Source of the DNA: Candidatus Nitrosopelagicus sp.
Lineage (GTDB): Archaea; Thermoproteota; Nitrososphaeria; Nitrososphaerales; Nitrosopumilaceae
Assembly: GCA_018691945.1 (NCBI GenBank)
Contig: JABHJJ010000073.1
Coordinates: 1 to 8,872, forward strand
Direction of reading: 5' to 3'
Length of the DNA stretch: 8,872 bases
The notes under the pieces were generated by a model. It saw only the letters and a list, made by a program, of their open reading frames with translations, did not search any database and was not told the origin of the DNA. Numbering within the stretch: position 1 is the first letter of the stretch; every line of letters starts with the position of its first letter. Both the position numbers and the translations under genes were made by a program. Below, in pieces: positions 1 through 6,282 of this stretch.

Positions 1-138
1 GTGCTCTGAAATGTCTTTTTTATCTTGACTAATTTTTAATGAATCTGCGCCTAGGGTCTCTCTTATTTCTGAGGCTAATCTGATTCCTGCACCTCCTAGT
101 CCTATTACTAATACAGGCTCTTTTACTTCAAAAGTCAT
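1..138 (-). CDS. Partial FtsZ/tubulin-superfamily GTPase-like protein (N-terminal 46 codons)
   Basis: An open minus-strand frame starts with ATG at 138-136 and runs off the left edge without a stop, giving 46 residues. It begins with a short polar stretch, then a beta strand and glycine-rich loop (VLVIGLGGAGIRLASEI, residues 9-25), then a second strand ending in LKISQDKKDI (34-43). This is the layout of the FtsZ/CetZ N-terminus: T1 nucleotide loop GxGGxG, helix H1, then a strand leading to the T2 loop. The T1 loop reads GLGGAG rather than the canonical GVGGGGSN, so any FtsZ relation is divergent. Nitrosopumilus-type archaea divide mainly with Cdv proteins and their FtsZ-like protein has an unclear role (family knowledge). 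The diagnostic GGGTGTG loop lies outside the window. An alternative is another Rossmann-type dinucleotide-binding protein, since a GxGGxG loop after one strand is also seen there. The start is supported by a TATA-like box about 24 nt upstream. Confidence 0.5.
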   Translation of the reverse strand, partial: MTFEVKEPVLVIGLGGAGIRLASEIRETLGADSLKISQDKKDISEH

Positions 139-156
139 GTACAGTATCGCAATTTC

Positions 157-166
157 TGATAAAAAA
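157..166 (-). promoter_or_regulatory. TATA-like box for the tubulin-like gene
   Basis: On the minus strand this reads TTTTTTATCA, centred about 24 nt before the ATG at 138. That spacing would give a leaderless transcript, the common arrangement in these archaea. The same T-run lies about 50 nt downstream of the methylthiotransferase stop and could also act as its poly-T terminator. The match to a consensus TATA box is weak, so the call rests mainly on position. Confidence 0.35.
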
Positions 167-216
167 CTCTTTACTTAGTTTTGATTATAATTCCGATCTA
201 AAATTCTTGAGTCCTT

Positions 217-1485
217 TTACTTGACTATTTTTCCAATTAGGCTATGAACTGTGGCATCTGTAATCTCAACTGTTCTAATGTCTCCAATCTTTGGCTCTTC
301 ATCTACGAATATTGGCTTATACGCAAAATTTCTGCCTCTCTTCTGATTCTCAAACTCTTCATCAAAAACTACTTCTCCTTCCCATCCAATCCATTTCTCA
401 TTATTCTCTTTTGAGATTTTACAAATCAATTCATAAGCAATCTTGCTTCTTCTCTTTACCTCTGAAACATCAATTTGTGCCATTTCTGCTGCATCTGTTC
501 CTGGTCTTGGACTGTATCGTGATAAATTACCAATATCTGGCCGTGTCTCTTTTAATAATTCCATCGTCATCTGAAAATCTACTTCTGTTTCAGTTGGAAA
601 TCCCACTATGATGTCAGTCGAAATCGTAAACTTACCGAATTTCTCTCTAAATTGTTGAGTTACATCTCGGAAAGTCTCTACTGTATGTCCTCTTTTCATA
701 TCATTTAGAACTTTATCACTTCCACTCTGAACTGGAACATGTAAAAATTTGAAGACCTTACTACTTTCAAATGATTTTAACAATCCATCGCGAATTCTTG
801 GCATATACATTGGATTCATCATTCCTACTCTCATGAAGAATTTCTCAGGAATTTGTGATACTGTATTAACTAATTCTGGTAAATCTGAGTTAATATCCAA
901 ACCATAACATCCATTGTCTGTTGATGTAAGCCATACCTCGCAACATCCTTCTGATAACTCTGTTTTTACTTGTCTTACGATATCTCCTATCCTATAGCTC
1001 TGTAAATCTCCTTTTGATATTTTTGTCTGGCAAAATGTACATTCGCTCATACATCCACTTGCAATTTCAACAATTCCAACTGCTGGATTGAGACGAATTT
1101 TTGGCAATCCTACCTTTGATATATCTGAATCTTCTAATGCGATAGTTTTCTTACCGTTAAGTGTCGATTGGATAACTTGTAATGTTTTACCAATTGAATT
1201 TGGACCTAATAGACTGGCATTTTCAGCAAATTTTTCCACTTTGGTTTGTTCTGCTTTTGGTAGGCATCCTGCAACAACAAGTGGTTTTGAACTTGAATCC
1301 ATAATTCTACGAATCATCTTATCTGCTGTAGCATCCTTTACAGAACACGTCACGATAACATTTAGATCTGAATCATCTGCATCTTCTGCCAAAGTATGTC
1401 CTCCATTAACAATCAAACCTGAAATCATTTCGGAGTCTGAATAACTGGCAGAGCAACCGTAAGCCTCCACCCAAATTTTTGCCAT
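217..1485 (-). CDS. tRNA (N6-threonylcarbamoyladenosine-37, C2) methylthiotransferase, CDKAL1/e-MtaB type
   Basis: A 422-residue radical-SAM enzyme expected to convert t6A37 to ms2t6A37 in ANN-decoding tRNAs, using S-adenosylmethionine and two [4Fe-4S] clusters in the cytoplasm. The N-terminal UPF0004 domain (about 1-120) carries the three cluster cysteines C11, C47 and C74 in YGC, VTC and AGC contexts. The radical SAM core (about 130-360) has the CX3CX2C motif at C145, C149 and C152 (GCMSECTFCQTKISKG). The later HVPVQSGSDKVLNDMKRGHT and VGFPTET blocks are typical of the MiaB/MtaB family. A TRAM-like RNA-binding domain fills about 365-422. The CQTK motif points to the archaeal/eukaryotic CDKAL1 branch rather than MiaB or RimO. 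The start is 1 nt after the fumarase stop, with a weak AGGT ribosome site overlapping the end of fumC, so the two genes are almost certainly co-transcribed. Length and key residues look intact. Confidence 0.9.
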   Translation of the reverse strand: MAKIWVEAYGCSASYSDSEMISGLIVNGGHTLAEDADDSDLNVIVTCSVKDATADKMIRRIMDSSSKPLVVAGCLPKAEQTKVEKFAENASLLGPNSIGKTLQVIQSTLNGKKTIALEDSDISKVGLPKIRLNPAVGIVEIASGCMSECTFCQTKISKGDLQSYRIGDIVRQVKTELSEGCCEVWLTSTDNGCYGLDINSDLPELVNTVSQIPEKFFMRVGMMNPMYMPRIRDGLLKSFESSKVFKFLHVPVQSGSDKVLNDMKRGHTVETFRDVTQQFREKFGKFTISTDIIVGFPTETEVDFQMTMELLKETRPDIGNLSRYSPRPGTDAAEMAQIDVSEVKRRSKIAYELICKISKENNEKWIGWEGEVVFDEEFENQKRGRNFAYKPIFVDEEPKIGDIRTVEITDATVHSLIGKIVK

Positions 1486-1486
1486 C

Positions 1487-2869
1487 TTAACCTAGCAATA
1501 CATTGACTTCTTTATCTGTCATCAATTTCTTTGAAATCACCAATTCCCTAATTGTCTTTCCAGTCTTGAGTGATTCTTTGAATAAATCTGCAGATTTTAG
1601 ATACCCAATCTTTGGTGTAAGTAGTGTCACTATTACTGGACTATTCTCAATATTTTCTCTAAGTCTTATTTGATTTGCAGTTAAACCCTCAATAAGATTT
1701 GCAGAAAATATTGGCAAAAAGTTTGTTAGCATATCTGTGGAATCTAATACTGCCTTTAACATTCCTGGCAACATTACATTTAATTCAAATTGTCCTGCTT
1801 GAGCTGCAAATGAGACTGTTGTATCATTTCCTATCACACTAAAACAAATCATATTCATACATTCAGCTAAAGATGGATTTATTTTTCCAGGCATTATGGA
1901 TGATCCTGCATGTACAGCTGGTATTCCAAGTTCTGCTAATCCTGCAATAGGTCCTGATGCCATTAATCTAATATCGTTTGCAACCTTGCCTAATTCTATT
2001 GCAAAATTTTTCAATGCAGATGATGCATTTGCAACCGGAAATTTACTTTGTAATGCATATTGCATATCCTTCTGTGGTTTGAGTGATAATTTTGATACTT
2101 TACTTAATTCTATAATTGCTATTTTTCTATATCCTCTTGGAGTGTTTGCACCTGTACCAACTGCTGTACCACCTAATGCAACCTGTTCCAATTCTTTTTG
2201 TGATGATATGATTTGATTTCTTGCATTAGTCAATGAAGTTGCATATGCTGCAAATTCACTTCCGAGTGTAACTGGGAGTGCGTCCATCAAATGTGTGCGC
2301 CCAAGTTTTTTGTATTTAGAAAATTGTTTTGCTTTTTTATTAATTGATTTTATTAATTTATCAATTGCAGGAAGCATTTCTCCAAATGAAAATAATATTG
2401 CCATATGCATTGCAGTAGGATATGTATCATTACTTGATTGTGACATATTCACATGATCATTTGGATGAAGAAACTGATACTGTCCCTGTTTCTTACCTAA
2501 ACCTTTCAATGCAACATTTGTAATCACTTCGTTAGAATTCATGTTAAATGCGGTTCCTGCACCTGAATTGATCATATCTACCACAAATTGATCGATATAT
2601 TTTCCTGCAAGAATCTTATCACAGGCTCTGACAATTGCGGTTCCTTGTTTTCTGTTAATTGCCTTTGTCTTCATATTTGCAACTGCTGCTGAACGTTTTA
2701 TCATAACAAATGACTTTATCAAATTTCTATGAGATAGATTTCCTGTCACATTGTATTGTTTGATCGCCCTTCCTGTAAATGGACCATAATAAGCATCAAT
2801 AGGTATCTTGACTGGACCCAGAGAATCTTTGTCCGTTCTATACTTCAATAATATAGTAAATACTCCCAT
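1487..2869 (-). CDS. fumC: Fumarate hydratase, class II
   Basis: A 460-residue fumarase/aspartase-superfamily enzyme predicted to interconvert fumarate and L-malate. The superfamily signature GSSIMPGKINP is at 322-332, with the catalytic serine equivalent at S323 and the Lys/Asn pair K329 and N331. Fumarase rather than aspartase is indicated by GRTH at 190-193 (His193; aspartases have GRTQ), the HPND second-site motif at 135-138, SSNDTYPTAMH at 145-155, and GGTAVGTG at 233-240. No iron-sulfur cluster is expected in class II. Fumarase links the C4 acids of the TCA reactions to carbon fixation in these autotrophs (family knowledge). The called ATG gives an eight-residue hydrophobic N-terminal extension before KYRTDKDSLG. 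A TTG at 2848-2846 would give MKYRTDKDSLG, which fits family N-termini better, so the start is uncertain. It is the first gene of an operon with the tRNA methylthiotransferase and is divergent from nirK. Confidence 0.9.
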   Translation of the reverse strand: MGVFTILLKYRTDKDSLGPVKIPIDAYYGPFTGRAIKQYNVTGNLSHRNLIKSFVMIKRSAAVANMKTKAINRKQGTAIVRACDKILAGKYIDQFVVDMINSGAGTAFNMNSNEVITNVALKGLGKKQGQYQFLHPNDHVNMSQSSNDTYPTAMHMAILFSFGEMLPAIDKLIKSINKKAKQFSKYKKLGRTHLMDALPVTLGSEFAAYATSLTNARNQIISSQKELEQVALGGTAVGTGANTPRGYRKIAIIELSKVSKLSLKPQKDMQYALQSKFPVANASSALKNFAIELGKVANDIRLMASGPIAGLAELGIPAVHAGSSIMPGKINPSLAECMNMICFSVIGNDTTVSFAAQAGQFELNVMLPGMLKAVLDSTDMLTNFLPIFSANLIEGLTANQIRLRENIENSPVIVTLLTPKIGYLKSADLFKESLKTGKTIRELVISKKLMTDKEVNVLLG

Positions 2870-2901
2870 GAATAAAAATTGAATTTAATCAAAAACATCA
2901 C

Positions 2902-2911
2902 AAAAATATGT
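2902..2911 (-). promoter_or_regulatory. Possible TATA-like box for fumC operon
   Basis: On the minus strand this reads GACATATTTTTG around an AT-rich core, centred about 37 nt before the annotated ATG of fumC. It would leave a short leader of roughly 10 nt. It overlaps the left arm of the inverted repeat. Other AT-rich hexamers in this 124-bp region could serve instead, so the call is tentative. Confidence 0.25.
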
Positions 2912-2949
2912 CATATTTTCTGATCTAAAATTAAATAGTAGATATGACA
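2909..2949. repeat. Separated 8-bp inverted repeat in the fumC-nirK divergent promoter region
   Basis: TGTCATAT at 2909-2916 is matched perfectly by ATATGACA at 2942-2949, with a 25-nt AT-rich spacer. Arm centres are 33 bp apart, about three helical turns, and the right arm ends 12 nt before the nirK TATA box. This geometry would suit a dimeric regulator acting on one or both divergent genes. However, an 8-bp match in such AT-rich DNA of this length is not rare by chance. Confidence 0.35.
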
Positions 2950-2961
2950 AAAACGAGAATA

Positions 2962-2970
2962 TTTTATATA
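2962..2970 (+). promoter_or_regulatory. TATA box of nirK
   Basis: TTTTATATA lies 24-32 nt before the nirK ATG, preceded by a purine-rich stretch (CGAGAA) that could be the BRE. This is the best TATA match in the window. The spacing predicts a transcript starting at or within a base or two of the ATG, i.e. leaderless; no Shine-Dalgarno sequence is evident. Confidence 0.7.
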
Positions 2971-2993
2971 GTCTAGTTCAAGCATCGAAGAAC

Positions 2994-4406
2994 ATGAATA
3001 GACGTATTAGTACTATTATGACCGTAGCTGCAATCGCAGTTATGGGAGGCGCACTATTCGGAAGTTCTTTTACCAGTCCACAAATTGGCGGTACTGCACT
3101 CGAAGTGAATGCAGACCCACTTGCAAAAGTAGCCAGTATGGGCGGATTAGAACTAGTAATGCCTGAAGCTTATGCATCAGGCCCATGTTCAGACCTATTA
3201 GATTCAGGTCGACCTGTAGTCAACTTTGACGTAACTGGTGAAAGTGTAACACTTCCATCATTGTCTGGTGATTACAGTGCAATGACTTTTAGTGGACAAA
3301 TCCCAGGACCAACACTAAGAGTTACACAAGGTGACGTTGTACACATGACATTGACAATTCCAGCTGATGAGGCAACTCAACACGGAAACGATATGCATGC
3401 ATCACAAATGTCAGCTGTACCTTACATGGGCGCAGTAAACATCGGTGAAACCGGTGAATACTGCTTTATTGCAGAAGTCCCAGGTGTTTTCAAATATCAC
3501 TGCTCTGGTGTTAATGTAGCAGCAATGGACCAACACGTACTATCTGGTATGTATGGTATCACCATTGTTGACCCACTCGATGGTTACAAAAGACTAATGG
3601 TGGACAAAACAGCACTACAAGGCGGTGAAGTTGTAAAGGACAAACAATTCTATGATGCAGACGCACTAGAGTTCACACTACAGTACAACCAACTCTATCT
3701 TACCGATGGCAATTATGACATGGGAAAGATGATGAGTCACTCAACATCTCAAACTGTTGTTAATGGACAAGCATTTAGTTATGTTCCAAACGAAATTCAT
3801 AACTTGCTAATGTTCGGTGATACTGGAAAGAACATCTTTGTTGCACAACCATGGAATTCTATGGACTTAAAACAACATCAGTCACAATTACTCTTTGTGC
3901 CAACTGATACCCACGTTCGTATATTTGTTGAAAATCAAGGTAACGAACCAGTATACTGGCACATGGTAGGTGAAATTGTTGACAGAGTAACACAAGCAAA
4001 CAGAGTTCAAGCACAAGGTACTGAAACATGGTTACTTGGTGGTTCACAAAATATGATCGTAGATATGGTCTTTGATGAACCTGGCGTTTACGTCGCAGTC
4101 AACCATGATTATGCAGCTATCTATAGTGGTGCAGCATCTGTATTTGTAGCAGGTTTACCATTAGACCCAATTAATGAAACTGCAACCGCACTTGGCGTAG
4201 TTCAAGGTGCAGTTGATGCAGGTTCTTATGCCGGTGTCCTAGGTAATCCTCACGATTCAGTTCCACCAGCAGGAGCAGACTCTATGTCTCATCCAGCATT
4301 GAACGTACATTGTATGTGTACCGATGATGTTGCAAACGCAGCAATTGAAAACGGCGCTTTACCACTATGGGAAGTAATCCCAGCTGTATTAGCAGCTGCA
4401 GGATAA
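2994..4406 (+). CDS. nirK: Copper-containing nitrite reductase (NirK), exported two-domain multicopper enzyme
   Basis: A 470-residue enzyme expected to reduce nitrite to NO outside the membrane. A hydrophobic export segment is at 7-25. Cupredoxin domain 1 (about 75-195) has type 1 copper ligands H130, C170, H181 and M186, type 2 ligands H135 and H169, and the catalytic Asp equivalent D133 (HGNDMH, YHC, HVLSGM). Domain 2 (about 225-388) supplies the catalytic His equivalent H323 (VYWHMVGE) and the third type 2 ligand H371 (VNHDYAA). All active-site residues are therefore present. The C170-to-H181 loop is CX10H, longer than CX8H in class I or CX7H in AniA-type NirK. Unusual parts are a long linker before domain 1 with a possible second cleavage site AYA-SG (59-63), and an 82-residue C-terminal extension with HCMC at 439-442 and a hydrophobic end. 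The gene has many more C-ending codons (GAC, AAC, TAC, CAC) than its neighbours, consistent with high expression. It has its own TATA box and terminator. NO made by NirK is thought to matter for archaeal ammonia oxidation (established hypothesis). Confidence 0.92.
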   Translation: MNRRISTIMTVAAIAVMGGALFGSSFTSPQIGGTALEVNADPLAKVASMGGLELVMPEAYASGPCSDLLDSGRPVVNFDVTGESVTLPSLSGDYSAMTFSGQIPGPTLRVTQGDVVHMTLTIPADEATQHGNDMHASQMSAVPYMGAVNIGETGEYCFIAEVPGVFKYHCSGVNVAAMDQHVLSGMYGITIVDPLDGYKRLMVDKTALQGGEVVKDKQFYDADALEFTLQYNQLYLTDGNYDMGKMMSHSTSQTVVNGQAFSYVPNEIHNLLMFGDTGKNIFVAQPWNSMDLKQHQSQLLFVPTDTHVRIFVENQGNEPVYWHMVGEIVDRVTQANRVQAQGTETWLLGGSQNMIVDMVFDEPGVYVAVNHDYAAIYSGAASVFVAGLPLDPINETATALGVVQGAVDAGSYAGVLGNPHDSVPPAGADSMSHPALNVHCMCTDDVANAAIENGALPLWEVIPAVLAAAG

Positions 4407-4412
4407 ACTACC

Positions 4413-4433
4413 ATTTTTCTTCTTTTTATTTTT
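4413..4433 (+). terminator. Poly-T transcription terminator after nirK
   Basis: Starting 6 nt past the nirK stop is a T-rich tract with three runs of five Ts (ATTTTTCTTCTTTTTATTTTT). Archaeal RNA polymerase terminates at such tracts without a hairpin. It also lies at the 3' end of the convergent small ORF, whose stop is at 4432-4434. Confidence 0.6.
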
Positions 4434-4536
4434 AATTTCTAAACATAATCCAGATCCTAGTTCCTACAAAAATCCCTACTGCGGCTACTATACACGCAAT
4501 TGGGATAATTTGAATAAAATCAAGTCCTAATACCAT
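4432..4536 (-). CDS. Small single-helix membrane protein, 34 aa, unknown function
   Basis: This short ORF starts at ATG 4536-4534 and ends with TAA at 4434-4432. The 34 residues begin MVLGLDFIQIIPIACIV and continue AAVGIFVGTRIWIMFRN. Residues about 8-25 form one hydrophobic helix rich in Ile, Val, Ala and Gly, followed by TRIWIMFRN with two arginines, so the C-terminus is probably inside. Such a composition is not expected from a random frame in AT-rich intergenic DNA. It is convergent with nirK (25 nt between stops) and divergent from serA (79 nt between starts), and it is the only candidate gene in this 209-bp gap. A weak TATA-like box precedes it by about 22 nt. I do not recognise a family. 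It might be a small subunit or chaperone-like partner of a membrane enzyme, or not a gene at all. Confidence 0.5.
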   Translation of the reverse strand: MVLGLDFIQIIPIACIVAAVGIFVGTRIWIMFRN

Positions 4537-4551
4537 GTCTCTTAGCTACAT

Positions 4552-4560
4552 TTAGATAAT
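4552..4560 (-). promoter_or_regulatory. Weak TATA-like box for the 34-aa membrane ORF
   Basis: The minus strand reads ATTATCTAA, flanked by AAA on its 5' side, centred about 20-22 nt before the small ORF start. This position fits a leaderless transcript but the sequence is a poor TATA match. Confidence 0.25.
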
Positions 4561-4587
4561 TTTAGTAATTCCTGCCTCTCAAAATGA

Positions 4588-4597
4588 TTATATTAAA
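4588..4597 (+). promoter_or_regulatory. TATA box of serA
   Basis: TTATATTAAA is centred about 24 nt before the serA ATG at 4616, predicting a leaderless mRNA beginning at the start codon. No ribosome binding site is seen upstream, in agreement. This favours ATG 4616 over the second in-frame ATG two codons later. Confidence 0.6.
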
Positions 4598-4615
4598 TGA
4601 ATTCTGGCTTTTTGC

Positions 4616-5548
4616 ATGAGTATGAATCAATCAGTTTTGATATGTGATCAAGTTAATCCTATCTTAAATGAGATTTTAGAAAAAAATGGTTTACAAATTA
4701 CATATGAACCAGAGATTACTCCTGAGCAAATTGAGGAAAAAATTGGAAACTTTGAAGTTGTGATAGTCAGAAGTAGAACAAAAATTACTAAAGAGATGAT
4801 TGAAAAGGCTGACAAATGTAAAATCATAGCTAGAGTTGGTGTTGGTTTAGATAATATTGATCAGGTATCTGCCAAAGAAAAAAATATTCGTGTAATTAAT
4901 GCTGTTGAAGGTGCAATGAATGCAGTTGGAGAATTGGTTATTGGTTTAATGTTATCCTTGGCAAGAGAAATCCCACGAGCTGATAGAGAAGTAAGAAATG
5001 GAAACTGGATTAAAAAAGAATTGATGGGAACTGAATTACGTGGAAAATATTTGGGAATTGTTGGATTAGGAAATATTGGAAAAAGATTAGGACGACTTGC
5101 TAAAGCATTAAACATGAATATTATTGGATATGATGTTGTACCAATAGACGAAGAATTTTCAAAAGAGGTAGGCTTGATGAAAGCAGATCTTGGAACTCTT
5201 CTTGCAAGTTCTGATTATATTTCATTACATGTTCCATTATTGGATAGTACAAAACATCTGATAAATGCTGAAAAAATGGATACAATGAAAAACACTTCTC
5301 GTATAATCAACACTTCACGTGGAGGTGTAATTGATGAAGATGCACTGTACGAATATCTAAAGGATGGAAAACTTGGTGGTGCGGCATTAGATGTATTTGA
5401 GGTTGAGCCAGCCACTTCGAACAAACTGGCAAGCCTACCAAACTTCATTTCTACGCCTCACATGGGCGCTCAGACAAAAGAAGCTCAGTCTTTAGCTGCA
5501 AATGTTATAGCAGAAAAGATAATACAAATCCTTAGAGGCGTTATCTAG
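4616..5548 (+). CDS. serA: D-3-phosphoglycerate dehydrogenase, short form
   Basis: A 310-residue D-isomer-specific 2-hydroxyacid dehydrogenase, most likely oxidising 3-phosphoglycerate to 3-phosphohydroxypyruvate with NAD+, the first step of serine synthesis. The substrate-binding halves are about 1-98 and 285-310, with RVGVGLDNID at 73-82. The nucleotide-binding domain is about 99-284 with GLGNIG (150-155, GxGxxG) and D173 at the end of the second strand, suggesting NAD(H) preference. Catalytic residues are R235 (INTSRGG), E264 (VFEVEP) and H282 (TPHMGAQT). It lacks the C-terminal ACT or intervening domains, so serine feedback inhibition of the E. coli type is not expected. The HMGAQTKEAQ block favours phosphoglycerate dehydrogenase over glyoxylate reductase, but close relatives differ in substrate. 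It is followed after 2 nt by a surface-protein gene, probably in the same transcript. Confidence 0.87.
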   Translation: MSMNQSVLICDQVNPILNEILEKNGLQITYEPEITPEQIEEKIGNFEVVIVRSRTKITKEMIEKADKCKIIARVGVGLDNIDQVSAKEKNIRVINAVEGAMNAVGELVIGLMLSLAREIPRADREVRNGNWIKKELMGTELRGKYLGIVGLGNIGKRLGRLAKALNMNIIGYDVVPIDEEFSKEVGLMKADLGTLLASSDYISLHVPLLDSTKHLINAEKMDTMKNTSRIINTSRGGVIDEDALYEYLKDGKLGGAALDVFEVEPATSNKLASLPNFISTPHMGAQTKEAQSLAANVIAEKIIQILRGVI

Positions 5549-5550
5549 GA

Positions 5551-6282
5551 TTGAAACTAAATATTGCATATGTCACTGTACTTGTTGCTGCAATAATGAT
5601 TCCATCGGCATTTGCTGACACTGTCTCAACTGACATTGATTCTGTTAGTTATGATATTGAGTATACTGGAAATAATGTAGTTTTAAAATCTGCCACTGCT
5701 GATCTTGATTTTATATCCCTAATCTTTGAAACAGAAGTTACTGGTTCTGAAGGCGATGTATCTATTACTCTTCAACGAGATTTTTTTGATGCAAAGATTG
5801 GATATTCTGATGACGATTTCTTTATCTTATCTGATGGTGATGAAATTGAATTTGAGGAAACAAAAGATGATACCTCGAGAACTTTATCTTTTTCACTTTC
5901 AACAGGAACTGAAGAGATAGAAATCATTGGTACTATTCTTGCAAATAATTCATTTCTGATAGAACAAGAACAACAAGCTGAAAATTCTGCAGCACAAGCA
6001 CAAGCTGATGCAGATGCCGCAGCACAAGCACAAGCAGACGCAGATGCAAAAAATGCTGAAGAAGAAAAACTTGAAAAACTAATGAACTCATGTGGTGACG
6101 GAACAGTTTTTGAAAATGGTGAGTGTGTATTATCTAATATGGAAAAAAATGCAAAGAATGTTAATCATGGCTCTCTTATTTACTCAGTTGTAATTGGATT
6201 GATGATTGGTATTACTATCACACTAATCTTGTGGGGAATTGGAAAGAAAAGTCATAAATCTTTATCTGACGATGGTTCTTGA
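5551..6282 (+). CDS. Exported single-pass membrane protein with PEFG-protein-like beta domain, unknown function
   Basis: 243 residues from a TTG start 2 nt after the serA stop. That start is chosen because it yields a clean signal peptide (1-22, ending SAFA before DTVS). Residues about 32-135 form a beta-rich acidic domain (SYDIEYTGNNV to TEEIEIIGTI) resembling the domain found in thaumarchaeal PEFG-CTERM surface proteins. Then comes a Gln/Ala/Asp/Glu-rich helical stretch (138-178) with two copies of AAQAQADADA (147-166). A small two-cysteine motif, CGDGTVFENGECVL (181-194), may form a disulfide. A transmembrane helix is at about 208-230, with a basic tail GKKSHKS, so most of the protein is outside and it is anchored by its C-terminus. 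It lacks a PEFG tail. The 3' end overlaps the convergent gene at 6252-6282 by 31 bp. I do not recognise a specific function; a cell-surface or S-layer-associated role is inferred. Confidence 0.75.
   Translation: MKLNIAYVTVLVAAIMIPSAFADTVSTDIDSVSYDIEYTGNNVVLKSATADLDFISLIFETEVTGSEGDVSITLQRDFFDAKIGYSDDDFFILSDGDEIEFEETKDDTSRTLSFSLSTGTEEIEIIGTILANNSFLIEQEQQAENSAAQAQADADAAAQAQADADAKNAEEEKLEKLMNSCGDGTVFENGECVLSNMEKNAKNVNHGSLIYSVVIGLMIGITITLILWGIGKKSHKSLSDDGS
5989..6048 (+). repeat. In-frame tandem duplication, 2 x 30 bp
   Basis: Units 5989-6018 and 6019-6048 differ at three of 30 positions and each encodes AAQAQADADA in the helical linker of the surface protein. One of the three changes alters no residue-class and all keep the frame and the protein sequence, so selection or recent duplication at the protein level is plausible. 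Confidence 0.8.

Noticed and set aside
291..611. Plus-strand open frame of 106 codons opposite the methylthiotransferase gene
   Set aside because: It lies wholly within a well-conserved gene on the other strand, its composition has no domain pattern, and it has no promoter; it is a shadow frame.
1088..1444. Plus-strand open frame of 118 codons, also opposite the methylthiotransferase
   Set aside because: Antisense to the cysteine-bearing UPF0004 domain; open only because of codon bias on the real strand.
1896..2216. Plus-strand open frame opposite fumC
   Set aside because: Antisense to the catalytic region of fumarase with no independent signals.
1487..2869. Aspartate ammonia-lyase as the identity of the 460-residue lyase
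   Set aside because: GRTH, HPND and SSNDTYPTAMH are fumarase-type; aspartases have GRTQ and different second-site residues.
2994..4406. Laccase-type multicopper oxidase or bilirubin oxidase
   Set aside because: There is no trinuclear copper HXH set; the ligand pattern with Asp133 and His323 is that of nitrite reductase.
5989..6048. CRISPR-like or minisatellite array
   Set aside because: Only two adjacent 30-bp units without spacers, in frame and coding AAQAQADADA; it is a protein-level duplication.
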